Source of the DNA: Cymodocea nodosa
Lineage: Eukaryota; Streptophyta; Magnoliopsida; Alismatales; Cymodoceaceae
Length of the DNA stretch: 64,000 bases
Assembly (NCBI GenBank): GCA_036874045.1
Contig: CM072343.1
Coordinates: 17,566,001 to 17,630,000, forward strand
Reading direction: 5' to 3'
Part shown: positions 38,346-51,220 of the stretch, piece by piece
How positions within the stretch are numbered: position 1 is the first letter of the stretch
Layout of the letters: every line of letters starts with the position of its first letter
Translations under genes and position numbers: made by a program
The notes under the pieces: generated by a model
What the model was told of the DNA's origin: nothing
The model's database searches: none
What the model saw: the letters and a program-made list of their open reading frames with translations, nothing else

Positions 38346-41300
38346 GATGTTAATATGTGTTTATAGTTGTGCTATGTTATTAATTCTATTACATTTTATA
38401 GTTATCATGTGATTTGTTATGTATTTCAATATTAGTTGAGGTTAGTTGAGTTAAAAGTTCTTGTATCTATGCATAAATTGCGTTGTCACCCAACTTTAAT
38501 GGATTGACTGCTTACATGCGTGGAACTAAAAAGGTAGACAAAACAAGACATTTTAGATAAAGGAGATGCTATGGGTAATAAATGGAAAAGTTGAAAAAGA
38601 AAGGCTATACAATAATCAGATACATCCGATAAAAAATTGATATTGTTAGAATCATGTTATTATTATGTATTATGTACATGGGTCACTAGTTGTGTAATAT
38701 TCATTTCCCTATAAATACGTAACCAATCTTCATATGGAAAAGAACTCTCTTCTTTCTCTCACATGATATCAAAGTAGAGTCCATCTTCTTGAGATGATCC
38801 CTCAAGTCTCCTAAAGAACCCTGGTAGATATAAAAGACTAATTAGCAAACTAATCTATTTGATTGCCATCAAACCTAATATCGCATATGCCATCAACTTG
38901 TTTTGCCAATTTATGCATGAACTTAGAGTAATCCATTGGAAAGGTGCCTCACATGTGCTTGCATAAATCAAGAGAGCTTTTGGTAAAGGCCTTGTCTATA
39001 GAAGGAATTGCCATCTCAAGGTTGAGGCTTTTCCTCAAGCTATGCAGGAAATAAAGATGATAAAGTCCACTTTAAGTTATTGAACTTATGTTAGGGGAGT
39101 CTTGTAACTTTACTTGTCAAGGTTCATCTTTTCATAGTCAAGCCTAAATCTAGGTAAAGGAGAAGGATTAACATTAAGTAGACAACCAGTTGTAAAACTT
39201 GCCAATTTCTTGTAAACAAGAATCCTAAAAATAATTCATTAAAACATAACCCTCTTAATAGCATGCTACGTCTAACCCAACATAAACTCAACATCTTCTG
39301 TAACCCCCTTAGCTAGTAAGTAGATGAATAGTTTCTATTATTGACTTATCCAGCATAAACGTAAATTGATTTTCTGTGATTTTAATTACCCAACTCAGTC
39401 TTTCCTCAGTTATCCTTTCTAATGATTTCATGGTATAACTCATTAACTTAATATTACAATAATTATTATAATTTTTTATGTCTTCCTTATTTTTAAATAT
39501 AAGTATTAAAGAAATCTTTCTTTATTCATTTGACATCTTCTGTGCCTTTAAAATTATATTAAAAAGCCTAGTTAACTACTTAATCCCTACTTTAGACATA
39601 CACTTCCACACCTCAAATGATAATACCTCTAATACTTTTCCCACATTTTATTTTCCTAATAGCTACTTTTACTCCAAGCAGCTACTTCTTTTAAAATAAC
39701 CATAATTTATATTCTTTATATTACTACTCAAATTTTGCATATAAGAATTTCCTACAATAAATTAATTAAAAAATTTACTGAAATACCTACACCATCTATC
39801 TTTTATTTTACTTTCTTTTAATAAAATTTCACTATCTTCGTTCTTAACACATTTCACTTGACTCAAGTCTCTATTTTTTCTTTATCTAACCTAAGCCAAT
39901 TTATGTATTCTATTTTCCCTATATTTTGTGTTAAAGTTAAAGTACCTTTCCATCTATAAAAAACAATAAGTTTAACTTTATAAATGCTAATGAAAACTTG
40001 CAAAGATAATACATTAAGGTACTAGTGTCGACACTATTCTATAGGCATACCATCTAGCTTAGCATTTCCAAAAGATAAGGCAAGCCTGACCTTTGATCGA
40101 AATAAAGATGCATCTTTCCTAGGAATTTCTCTAAGTATATCCTTCAAACCTAAACAAGAGATAAATCAGTCAAAAGACCTGTATACCCACTAGTGTCCAC
40201 AAAGATAACAATTGGACAATGTGGTTACCCCTTGTTTTCTTTTCAAGCCTGTAGGTGGAGTTTATAAGCCCTTGAATTTGTTGGCCAGCATGCCTGAGTA
40301 CAAGACACGAGTAAAAAGAAAGGAAAAACATTTGCAACATAAATTAACAGATAACATATAATATCAACAGACCTGAGTCTAGTTTTGCTGGATAAGAAAT
40401 CATTTTCCGCCATTGAAGCCCTCTCCTGAACAACAAAATAATAAAAGTATCAGAACCTTAAATAAATGAATGCAGAAAAAACAGCAGAAAGGATAAGCAG
40501 AGCGGAGAATTGACATGCAAAGAAAGCAGGCGGTAAAGGGAACTAAAGGAAAAACCAGAAAGAAGAAGCTATAATTACCATGAGCATAGATGAAATTAAA
40601 AAGTCAATGATTTAATTACAAGCTAAGAATGAACTTCAAGCTTTTAATGTTATGGATAATAAACTAGAGGTGGATGTGACATGAGAGCATTGGGCTAATC
40701 ATAGTTCACCTAGACTTTGACAACAACAAATAGGATGAGTTAAATAAAAAATCCAAACCTAACTCCCAAATTATAGGTCCTCTTCTCGTCTATAGAAGCC
40801 TTGTCTAGGCCAGGCTAGCCAACGAAAAAAAAAGTCTTTGCCACAGAATTATGGTAAAATATTCATCAAGCTCTCTCCCTCCCTATCCCTATTCCTCTCT
40901 CAATCTCTCCTTCTCTCTGTCTCTCCCTCCCTTCCACCTACACCCCTCCCCCCCTTCTCTTCCAGCTCCAATTATCCTGGACCAGCAGAGTCTTGAAAAA
41001 GTGCAATCCCAGACATCAATATTTAACTACCAAAAAGTATAAGATAGGTACCTCTATTTTCTTCCCTTCATGCTTCATATTGGCAAATGACTGTTGTAGT
41101 GCCTTTGCTCGAGCTTCAGCACTGGAAAGCAATGACTGCACTCACCAAATGAGTAAAAATCGTTGACATTTAATTAAAATATCTTCAAATCAAACACCAA
41201 TGAAAAAATGTACTTCTCAAGAAAAAATAATACATGAAAAATAGTGCATAATAATCTATCACAAAATAAATAAAAACAATAAATTAGTTATTAGAGAAAT

Positions 41301-44197
41301 TTCAATGCAATAAAAGGGTTGCAAAGAAATTTCAATATTTATGTGGACATATGACTTGATTATGACAAAAACTGGTGAATTCTGCTTTGAAAAATCATTC
41401 ATATTATCCTACCATAAATAAATACATAATGGAACAAAATTTAGGTTGTGTTTGGAATTGATTTTAGAAACCTAAATTTTTACAAAATTGTGACTCTTAT
41501 GTTGATTTCAAGGTAATGAAAATTGTAAGATTTTAAGTTATTATATAAAATTTGTTTGGAATCTTTCTTGATTATAGCTCAATTTTAAAATCAGACTTCA
41601 TGTCGAAAGAGAGAATTGTGCAAAATTAATAAAAGACTCCTAATATAGGATTGGTGAATAAAAAACATGGTCATGGTTGCGTAGAGGTTTACCCAAACTC
41701 TGACATACAAGTAATAAAAGAGACCAAAAATCTACATTAGGATACTATACCTATGTTGGAAGAAATCTTGTCACTTGGAGAAGTAACAAACATATGTTGT
41801 ATTGAGATATAGCATAGAGGTATAGAATATCAGGCTAAGGCATAAACTACATGTAAGATAATATGGCTACACTCTTTATTAATAAAGCTTAGATTCTTTA
41901 TTAATAAGCTCACGTACATGCATTGTGATAATCAAACTACCAAGATGTGTTTATTCGTCTAATCAAGGGAAAGAAATCTAATGCCAAGCAAAGGCTTAGA
42001 CGGGTCATCCATGCAATTTGCTAGTGCATTTGGCTTCATATCAATGTTATCGTTTTTAGAAGTGGTAATGCGGATATGCTTTGGCATTGTGTAACGCTTC
42101 TTATTTGTCTTCCTTTTGGGCTCAAAATTGTATAGGGGCATAAGGGGCTTTCTTTGTTTTGATTAGAGATTAATTAAATCAGTGCAATCATTTTCCTTGT
42201 ACCTTGGTGCATGATTATTCTCTAATAAGAATTGTCCTTACCTTTTTCAAAAAAAAAGCTTGTTGGAAACTGATTGCTGTATGATATGAAAAATGACTTA
42301 AAGTGTTGAAAATAGGATGAAAAAATAGTGGCCTACTTTTATAGCTATAGGATGAAACTGATTGCAGCATTCAATTCTTTAAAATGATTGGCATCGAAAC
42401 TAAATATGAATAAAATAAAATTCATGAAACCTCTTCATTCACAAAAAACTGCCTGACGTAGTGAAAAATGGCACGCCTTGGTCCTATAAAATCATCAAGA
42501 AAAAAAAACTGATGTCATTCAAAGAATATAAATGGCTGGATAGAAAAATGTAGATGGGAAAATCGGTAAAAGTTTCAGCTTTAACAAAAAATTTGTACAT
42601 AAAGTTTGCAGAGATGAGGTCCCACAGCTAACCTAAAATGCAGGAACTCTGACTTGCAAAACATCAATGGTTCAAAACAAATATGACTCTTATGGAATAA
42701 GCATTTTAATTTAAAAGAAAATGCATTTAATCTCATTTATCAACAAATTTGATGAGGAGTACAGACGGTTGACCAAGATGATCCAGGAAAAAAAAAGAAA
42801 ACTATTAAAGAAAAGAGGCATGCTTCCAGATTTCAAAGAGTCCTTTAGCCTGTCCACTATTCAGAAAGTTGTAGGCGAATGGAGAGGGTGATGTCTTCTT
42901 TCCTTTTCACTTTTTCAGAAGATGCTCAACAAGTTCACATGGATCTGCCATATACATGACATTTTCTAATGCATTTGATGGTGAAAATTATTTGCCTAGG
43001 TTTGACACTGATAGCTAATACAGCATCGTTCATCATTAACAGCTTGTACTATTTGTCAAGAGAGCCTTGAAAAGTTATTTGGTAGCTAGTCAGCTTGTAA
43101 TCCTCATAAACGCCCCTCATGGCTTAAATGTTCCTAACCAAAAAGACATGGTGTAAATGTTACAAAAAACATAGTCTTAAGAACCAGTGCAACTCTAGGT
43201 TTTCTAGTATTTGTGGATTTTTGTATATAATATTTATCTCTTCTATGTATCAGTGTATGTGCTCATATTAAGTAGAATACATCAAATTGAGTGTCTACAC
43301 TCGACACTATTTTAAAGCACATTTAGAAAAATTTTTCGTAGCATTCATCTGTAACCAAAGTAATTTTGAAATAGTAATTGTTAAATTTTAAGAAAATTAA
43401 ATTAATGGAATGGAATTTCTAATTTCTCATGGAATGACCCAGTATGATGGTAAATCTAGTAATCGAAGAATATGTTAGTATAAAAAACCCAATAATTACA
43501 ACTACCATTATCAGAACAAATACTTAACGAAAAGAAGCAGCTCAGGCTAAAATCCAAGCAACATCATACAGAATGGTGGAGAACTAGCAGCAAGCATAAG
43601 AGATAATACTTTTAAACACAACAATTCCCAAACCGGCAGCTACCGCACAAGACACCTCCGGATAAGCAGCCGCAATCAGAATGCCCTCTGAAAAAAATAA
43701 AATGCATAGGTCGGATTAACAACACTCAGAAAAACAAATCAATCCTGAACAACAACAAGTAGAGCAAGCACAAGAGAATAAAGAAAGATACAAACTGAGC
43801 CTAACACTCACCTTTGAGCTTCGAGAACGCCAAGTCCTCACCTTCTTCGGCGTAACCCCTAAAAATTTCCTTCAAAAACACAACAATGACCTCAATCAAC
43901 GAATCCTGAAAAATCAGAATCCACCTCAAGCAATAGCAATTCCGAACATTGGATCCAGGAATTCCTCACGAGAGTGTACTGGGAGTGCGCGGAAGCAGTG
44001 GACGCTATCTCGGAGAGGCGAGTGGTAGCAACGTGGAAGGCGAAGTGGACAGCCTCTTCGGCGCTGGCCTTGAATACCCGTGCCTGGTCGACTGCATTCT
44101 CCACCCATGCGAGAGGGAGTGTCTCGGCCGGTATCACCTCCGTCGTCGAAGGTGAAGCGGAGAGTGACTCCTCTCGGTTGTCGCCGGGAGTCGCCAT
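37558..44197 (-). CDS. RHIP1: RHIP1, RGS1-HXK1-interacting protein
   Basis: Nine small exons in transcript order: 44197-43970, 43905-43812, 43687-43610, 42483-42431, 41135-41052, 40425-40373, 40293-40229, 40149-40091, 37647-37558. Every phase agrees; the product is 267 residues. It matches my memory of plant RHIP1: TLPLAWVENAVDQARVFKAS at the N-terminus, GILIAAAYPEVSCAVAAGLG (a hydrophobic, possibly membrane-associated stretch), RPRRAIFHYVRQFFVNEE, an Ala/Lys/Glu-rich coiled coil, GLKDILREIPRKDASLFRS, and the terminal KEVNKITGCGISI. Arabidopsis RHIP1 bridges the G-protein regulator RGS1 and hexokinase 1 in glucose sensing. Only the first and last exons stand out as open frames; the middle seven come from splice logic. 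The symbol is recalled, not searched. Confidence 0.82.
38307..38342. repeat. (AT)n microsatellite
   Basis: Eighteen uninterrupted AT dinucleotides in the last RHIP1 intron. Confidence 0.98.
38644..38779 (+). mobile_element. Short Copia/TRIM-like LTR with adjacent primer-binding site
   Basis: A 120-bp segment starting TGTTAGAATC and ending CTCTCACA (38644-38763) contains a TATA-like CTATAAATA. It is followed directly by TGATATCAAAGTAG, a mutated form of the TGGTATCAGAGC initiator-tRNA(Met) primer-binding site. That layout marks the 5' LTR of a small LTR element. I did not identify the matching 3' LTR. Confidence 0.6.
39290..39650 (-). mobile_element. LINE (non-LTR) reverse transcriptase fragment
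   Basis: The minus strand, read across stops, gives NNY-IKLMSYTMKSLERI, then ITENQFTFMLDKS and IIETIHLL. This corresponds to the LINE RT pattern NNYRGI-LMSHTMKLWERV followed by QFGFMPGRST. Stops and frameshifts are frequent, so it is dead. Confidence 0.65.
40229..40293 (-). other. RHIP1 exon 7, found by splice phase
   Basis: A 65-bp exon encoding HAGQQIQGLINSTYRLEKKT, flanked by TACTCAG and GTAACC. It joins exon 6 (phase 2) and exon 8 (phase 1) exactly. It is too short to appear as an open frame and is essential to the RHIP1 model. Confidence 0.8.
41136..42430. other. RHIP1 intron 4
   Basis: AT-rich 1.3-kb intron. No coding or repeat signature that I can name. Confidence 0.5.
42484..43609. 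other. RHIP1 intron 3
   Basis: AT-rich 1.1-kb intron with nothing recognisable. Confidence 0.5.
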
Positions 44198-45449
44198 TTG
44201 CCTAATCTTGTTTGGTCGCCGGTAGCGGCACCAGCAAAGTTTCAGACTTCAGTCACCTAATGCAATATTTTATTTTAAAATATAAAAATAACTTTTTTCA
44301 AAATTAAGATATTCTCCATATATTTTAAATAATTGATTTTGGTGTTTTTCAAACTCACAAGTAAAAGAATGATAGATAATTTTCATACCATATGATGCAC
44401 GATCTCGTATAAAATATAAAAATAACTTTATAATTAGTCAATATATGTTTTATCGAAAGGTAGTTATATTATAATCTACTATTTACTAAAAAAAATTATT
44501 TGAAAATCAATGATTGTAATTTAACTGAAAATGTCAAATTTGAAGATCAAATGATCAATATTTATTTAACTTAAGTAAAAAAATTAAAATGTATTCACAA
44601 CCATTTAGTAATAAAATCTATCTGATTACTTTTACCATTACATTTATTTGTACAAACTTAAGATACCACTAAGAAACTCATTAATATCACCACTAATAAT
44701 TACAACTTATTTCGAACTACTAAGAATCCTAATTTTTCAAGGATTTCGAACTTATGGCCAAAGAGATGATGACAAATTCTTTCACCACTATGATATACAA
44801 TATTGTGTAATTTAAGTCATAGATGGTAGTTTTGATGGAATTTTTAGTCAACATGTGGTTGAGCTTAAGATGATAAGGGTAAATTTTTAAAAGTAATTTT
44901 AAAATTAGTCAATCTATTTTTTTAAAGGTCGTTAATTTTCATCTAATATTCAACAATCAACATTTAACAAAACTTGTTGAATTTTAAGGTCTTCAGATCA
45001 ATGAGTGGTGGTTATTTAATTTATATGAAAATTTCGTCATGCATTTATAAATTTTTAATAATGAAGTCTACATATTTATGTTTTATCTCCATGTATTTAT
45101 TTATAAAGAAGACGGCACCTACAGTCAAGTAGATACCTACAAAAAATTGACTCCTTCAAGTAAAATAACACATTGTAAACTGCAATACATGTCTTACCAT
45201 CCAGCAGAGCAAACAAATAAATTTCCTGATGATATTTACCATTCTTCACAATGGACATCTAATAAAAGAAGTAAAAGGAGATGCTGTTCAAGGAAATCTT
45301 ATGTAAATCAAATTTGGAGCCAACAGTTGTAGTTTGGAAATTAGGATGATCCCATGCATAGAATTCAGAAAACAACCAGAGGGAAAATAAGACTTGAAGA
45401 CGATTACACAAGACTCTAGCAACCATAAGTTTTCATCCATATCATATTC
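44198..45449. other. Intergenic DNA, RHIP1 promoter side and cofactor A 3' side
   Basis: AT-rich. The RHIP1 promoter and 5' UTR should lie in the first few hundred bases. An 84-codon plus-strand frame at 45078-45332 has no family signature. Confidence 0.5.
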
Positions 45450-47816
45450 CTAATTTTCTGCATTTTGAAAGAATGCGTCCATTTCTGCTATGGTCGTCTC
45501 AGCTTCATCAATCTCCGCACCTTGCTCATTTGACTCCTTCAGTTCTTCCTGCGGTTTATATAACAGAAATATCAAATTTCGTTTGAAGGTTGGAAAAACC
45601 AAATATTAAAATCAAAGTGGAAAGGGAAAACACGAATTCTGCACGTTTGTTATTTCCTGGTTAAGACAAACTCACCAATGTTCCCTTCAAATCTTGAAGT
45701 GCAGCCTCCAACCGTTTCCGACAGTCAGGAATCATCATCCTTGACTCTGCCAATACATTTTCCTGCATAAACCACATTATCAAGTTCATTGAAAGAATAA
45801 GAAAAGAGAAGGGCTGGTTTTGTCATTTCACGTGGGCTAATTTAGATCAGGTATTTTGACGAAAATGACATCTGAATATAACATTAAGTTTTAGGAGACC
45901 CTTCTGATAAATTAGTATTTTATAGTGAGGTGCATGACATACGATACTTAAGTAGTATGCAAGCAAAAAAATTGAAAAGTTTCTAAACAAAGGATTTTAG
46001 TGGTACAGTATTTTTTGCATGCATGTAGATAGAAAATGTGATGAGAGATCAAAAGAGGATAAATTTCTATGCATTTGAATAAAAAACATAAGCTCATGTA
46101 TTTTTACGAAAAATTGAAAAAAATGAAGAACATGAAAATAAAAAGGAAATGAGGAGAGTCAAGACTAAGGACGAAGAGGAGATGAAGAAGATGATATATA
46201 AATAGAGTAGAAGAATAGGAGAAAGAAAGTAATGTTAAGGAACAAAAATAGAAAATAGAAATAGAAAACATGATAGGAATATAAAACACTGAAAGATAAA
46301 AGGAAGCAACATGAAAAGTATCAAATTCCGATAAAGTGACCAAGATAATCAAAGTGCAAAAAGACAACCTAAGATGATTGCTTGATAGAAACTATGTAGA
46401 GACTTATTAGACACCCCCACCCTTGGCTTGGCCCAATGCGATAAGATAATTCACCTTGTTAACTATGCACATTTAAATCAAAGTGATACTTCAATAATAT
46501 ATATTATATTATAACTAAAAGTAAAAATACTATAATCATATCAAATAAATATATTTATTGAAATTTGATAATTACTTTAATAGCATACTTAAAGTTAGTG
46601 AAATAATTTTTATTTATATAATCATGTACCTATTTAAATTTGGTTCATACTTTATTTTTATCAAATAAAAAATAAAATCATTACATCCTAGCATGCTTTT
46701 ATCACATGAATATTTAAACTTTGTAAATAAATACAAATATAGTATATAACCTCAATATTAGTTCATGTCAAAACATTCTTGATTTAAAATTCATTTGATG
46801 AATATTCGTATATTTATACATTATTTAGTTTATTTGTATTCATTTGCATTAATGCTCGAATATGATTCTAATTCTTCGTATTTGATATATATATCTATAT
46901 TCATATACGTATTTGAAAATCAAAAACAAATTCAAATATCATAAAAGATACATCTGATTCATATTCAATCTATTTACACCCATATGGAGATAAGGAATAT
47001 TGCCTTTTGTCATAACATGAACAAAAGCAAACAAAAACATAAATGCATGCAGCTTATGGTTTAGAAATAAGCAGTGATGGGAGGTATTATTTTGAGGCAT
47101 AAACATGGAAAAAATGTCTGAATTGTTGATGAGATAAAATGCTATATGAGCTACAGAACCATTCATATAAAGAACATAATTTCTGATTTTGTAGGAGGCT
47201 GGAAAAGGAAATTGAATGTAGGATAAGATTTCTACCTTTAGGTTCTATTTGATTGAATGTAATCTTACATACAATGTAATTGAATTACATTATTTAAGCA
47301 TATTACAATAATTGATAATATAAATTAAATATGGAATTGTATAAAGAATTAGTTTTAGCATATAAACTTAAGTTTGCTTAGTTAAGTGATATCCCAAAAA
47401 AATTCTTACAAATTTCAACAAGGAATTGTTAATTGTTAACAGTTATGATAAATAAAAAAGGTCGAGTAGACATTTGCTTGAACCATTTTCTCACAGTTGG
47501 TTGGGGGCAGTGTGTGTAAACCATCATAATGCTTTATATGCAGCAATATAATTAAATCACAGCTGAGAAACCTTGCAAGTGAGCTTTCCATGGATGTTTC
47601 AAATGTGACTACATTAAATGCAAGAAGGTGCTAAAAATCTAAAAGCAAAACGAAACTATAAACCTGTTGCTTAAGATCGTATGGATCAGCACCCTTTTCC
47701 TTCATATCAGCAGTTTTTGCAGCTTCCTTCTCAGCCTCTTTCTCATATGAATGAAACTCTTTTAAGATACGTTTGCAAGCACTTGTCTTGATTTTCAGGT
47801 TTTTCATTGTAGCCAT
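45450..47816 (-). CDS. TFCA: Tubulin-folding cofactor A (KIESEL type)
   Basis: Binds beta-tubulin monomers during tubulin heterodimer assembly. Coding exons in transcript order: 47816-47664, 45762-45676, 45548-45450; 112 residues, the normal family length. Exon 1 encodes NLKIKTSACKRILKEFHSYE and TADMKEKGADPYDLKQQ, exon 2 ENVLAESRMMIPDCRKRLEA, exon 3 the acidic tail ending FFQNAEN. These follow the Arabidopsis KIESEL sequence pattern closely, and the protein should be a three-helix bundle. A GTGCAG acceptor lies four bases before the ATG, so the start codon probably follows a 5'-UTR intron. Confidence 0.94.
45763..47663. other. Intron 1 (coding) of cofactor A
   Basis: A 1.9-kb AT-rich intron with a purine-rich plus-strand stretch at about 46100-46280. 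No gene inside. Confidence 0.5.
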
Positions 47817-48201
47817 AGGACTGCACCAAAGCAAATAATCAATCATTTTAGTGTTGTAATATAAAACCCTTTCCAGGAATGTCCGACAGACAAATTACTG
47901 ACTTCCACTAAATTATTTACTGAAAATTTTTGTTGCACAAGGATAAGAGATTTTAGAAAAGTTACTTTGACAACAATCAACATCTTAAACTCACTCTGTA
48001 GGATTGACAATCTTTTTTCTCCATTTATGCCTACCTAACATAGTGGGACAGAAGGGGTAGACCTTTGACAATCTCCACATAGCACTATATTTGCTCTAAG
48101 TTCCATTTATATTTATTGTTTTTTCCTTCCTAATATATATACTTACATGTCTTCTTCAAACAACTAAACCTAAACCCATATTAGAAGATTTTCTCTCACT
48201 C

Positions 48202-48419
48202 TGTTCTTAATTAGTGTTATTCACACTATTGAGAATTTTTATATTTGATTTAAGTTAGAGTGTAATAATGTATTAGGGTTATGTGTGTAGTAGGCTTAGT
48301 CCTACATTGTTAAAATTATATCATTCATTTTCTTGTAACCGCCATATATAAAGGCATCATCTTTGTTAATGAATCACTTAACTTCTATTTATTTCTTTGT
48401 TCTCAAATGGTATGAGAAT
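48202..48419 (+). mobile_element. Candidate short LTR followed by a primer-binding site
   Basis: A segment of about 200 bp with a TATATAAAGG core ends TTCTCA. Two bases later comes TGGTATGAGAAT, close to the TGGTATCAGAGC initiator-tRNA site. The layout resembles a Copia/TRIM 5' LTR. The start at TGTTCTTAA (48202) is a guess, and no second LTR was found. Confidence 0.45.
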
Positions 48420-49289
48420 ATGCGTTTTAAGAATTAAAAACTGTGAGAGATCTATGTACAGAAGAGGAAAATATTAGCTACTATTGGCCACCTTTCTCCC
48501 CACTCCAAAACCTTAGCTGCCACCCTCCATCCACAGTGTTGAAGCCCTGCCTCGACGAGAGCAATAGCATCATTAATTCCTATCAGAGTACCTCTTGCAT
48601 GATAGGAGCTCCAGTCCCCCTTGTGCCACTGGGAAAGCCATTTGGCCCCTTTCTGTAACTGCCAAGGCCATCTGCCCCCATGTCCATCACCGTCAACTTC
48701 TTCCTTGAGGTTTCCTACCACTACTGCCCCCTTGCCATCATGCCATCCTCAATCAATGCATTATCCAACTCCCTATTCTACTGCCTTGCTCTCTTTGTAG
48801 TTTCCTCCTGCCCTCCCATATTCTTCACCATCATCATCAATACTTATTTGAACTTTCAAACAAGTGAATGAAGACAAGGGGAAGGAGGGGGGGAAGTTGT
48901 AAGGAAAGCGACTTTAAAAAAAGGTGGAAATGAAGATGAAGGAGAGTTTGGCCTATACCTTACTTAAAAAGGAAAGAAAGAGAGGAGGAGAAGAAAATAA
49001 GAGGAAGTAATGTGAACTTGATTGGTAAAGAGAGGAGAGAGAAAGAAAATAAGGGAAGAGGACAGAAAAAAAAGAAATAAGAGGGGAGAGAGAAAGAGGA
49101 AGGAGAGAGAAAAGTGAGTGTGTGTACAAAAATTAGTGAAAATAAAAAAATCAATTTCATAAAAAATTCTTGTGTGCATGATCATAGAAGTACTGCTTTT
49201 AAGATTCCTCTCATTACCATATTACAAATGTAACAACCAACCTTAACATGCTTAGTATGTTCATAGAAGGTTGTATTGTTAACAATGAA

Positions 49290-49760
49290 CATCACAATGC
49301 ATGATCAATAAAATGGTACTACCTTATCATACATCTTTGAAAGCCACTTTCAATGTCTCCTTTGCTGAATTTTTCAAACCACAAACTTGATTTTACATCA
49401 TGGATTTCCTTTCATAATAAGCACACATGATCTTCTCCCTAAAGCAATATATTTTAAAGGTTGTTCTATAAATACTCACATTATCAAATCATCATACAGA
49501 AGAACATTTTTAACATCAAGAAAATGGAGCTTTAAGGATTGATTGATAACAATAGATAATAAAAATTGTACTAAGGCAAGGCATCATTGAGAATGCTTAA
49601 CCATAATCCATCCTATATGTTTGTGATGACTCGGTGACTGACAAAGATGAATGTGCTAACAAGCAATGCATACCTGCTCTCCATCAAATTGATAGTAGGA
49701 GTAGAACCCAATACTTTGTTGATAAAGTCTCTATCAAACAAGGATGAAGACATTCAAGTT
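49290..49760 (-). mobile_element. Copia reverse transcriptase fragment
   Basis: The minus strand, read across stops, gives a TFSPVA-like start, then LKLHFLDVKNVLLYDDLI, VFIEQPLKY and ALGRRSCVL. This matches the Copia RT pattern LHQLDVKNAFLHGDL followed by VYMEQPPG. Several stops make it non-functional. Confidence 0.6.
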
Positions 49761-50849
49761 TAAAGTTTGTATGACTCAACCCCAAAAAATACAACTAGCA
49801 TGATTAACTCTGAGTTAATAGTGGGCTCTAGTCCAAGTGTTAATATATGAATGTCCCCATCTGGTTCAACATCAATCCCATTTTTCCTTTGATGATCAGA
49901 CCCATGTCTACCAAGTCAAGATGCTTCCATTGGTTCATGCAAAGCTGAATCATTGTCTTCAACCTTAGAGAGCCCCATTAGATGAAGTTGGCAAGGCTAA
50001 TCGAGTGTTTAGGCAACCAACCCATTCAACCTACTATCACCATGGAATTTAGGATCAATCCAAAGCAGCAAAATATCATTGATCCAAAGGGCTCGATCCA
50101 AAACTTGCTTGGATTTCAACCAGTGCATAGTTTCAACTGATATACTGGTTGATTCGTGATTAGATCATTGGAATGATGGATCCACTTTATTTTTATAACT
50201 TGACTGGATTGGAACATTAGATCCTTTACAAGGATCGCATGATCTCTAGAATTTCATTGTTGTTACCTCTGTATTTTCTTCCATTTGCTGTTTACAAGTT
50301 TTCCTCCTCTTAACCTTCAATTTCAATAAATCTAGTCAAAAAGAGATTAATATTGCTGATGCTTGCCAAGATATATACTATCAGGTATTTTTCCACCAAG
50401 AAATCCATACTTTTGCTTTTTATTCCTCTTTTACAGTTCTACCATGATGTTATTTCTCTTCTCCCTCTCTTATCTTTGACTTCAGAGTAGAAAAAGCATA
50501 CGGACCTTTGAATTTTTAAAACATGAAGCATTTACCGTCCAGACAAGCACAACAACATCTGAATTGTTTTGAAAGGCATTAGGAAAGTCGAATGTACACA
50601 TATAAGCACTTCCAAACATAATATATCTGCAAGTTATGATAAAAAACATACAGAAGTGCATGTAATTAGCAAATCAAAAATTTTAAAAAAAAAACATAAT
50701 TCAAAATTTTACGTATGTTGATCAACCGATACGATCATCATTCAAATTAATCACATCTAGACACAGTGTGATGAAACGAAAGTGATAAAACGAAACTCTA
50801 AATCATCTTAAAAGAATCATGCAACAGTAGAAGTCTGAGACAACGATTT

Positions 50850-51220
50850 TCATTCACGATCTAGTTTCTGTGAAGAAATGAGGGAGAAAGCAAACCGAAT
50901 GGCGGTAGTGAACAACCGGACAATGAGACAATAAAGATCGTAGGCGACAGGGGACGGCGATTGCGTATGGCGAAGCACGATCTCAAACGAGCAACAACCG
51001 GAAGAAGCCGGATCAGGATCGCGGACGGTGAAGCACGATATCGGACGAGCGAAAGCAGGCGATAGGGGTGGACGGCAGGCTAAATATAATCGGAAGAACG
51101 GCAACTGGGAGATGAGCAGGATGGACGACAGCTCACAAGGAGGAGGAGGAGAATAAGGCCAGCTTCGCTTGCCTGTTCTGTTTGGAGCCAGTGAACCACC
51201 GTCGCACTGGAGCTTTAGAT
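50850..51220 (-). promoter_or_regulatory. GC-rich leader, probable 5' UTR start of cofactor A
   Basis: A sharply GC-richer island on the minus-strand side, with an 84-codon open frame that lacks an ATG. Its composition resembles the 5' leaders of other genes here. It is best explained as the non-coding first exon of cofactor A, spliced to the acceptor at 47821. A separate gene cannot be excluded. Confidence 0.4.

Larger units (their letters stand above)
37648..40090. other. Last intron of RHIP1, filled with transposon debris
   Basis: A 2.4-kb intron. It contains an (AT)n microsatellite, a short LTR with a primer-binding site, and a LINE reverse transcriptase fragment, listed separately. Confidence 0.7.
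47817..50849. other. Probable 5'-UTR intron of cofactor A with transposon debris
   Basis: Apart from the two transposon fragments listed, I see no gene. A pyrimidine/C-rich block lies at about 48480-48850 and a purine-rich block at about 48870-49130; neither matches a known domain. Confidence 0.4.

Noticed and set aside
50850-51104. 84-codon minus-strand frame as a separate gene
   Set aside because: No ATG and no family signature; more likely an untranslated leader.
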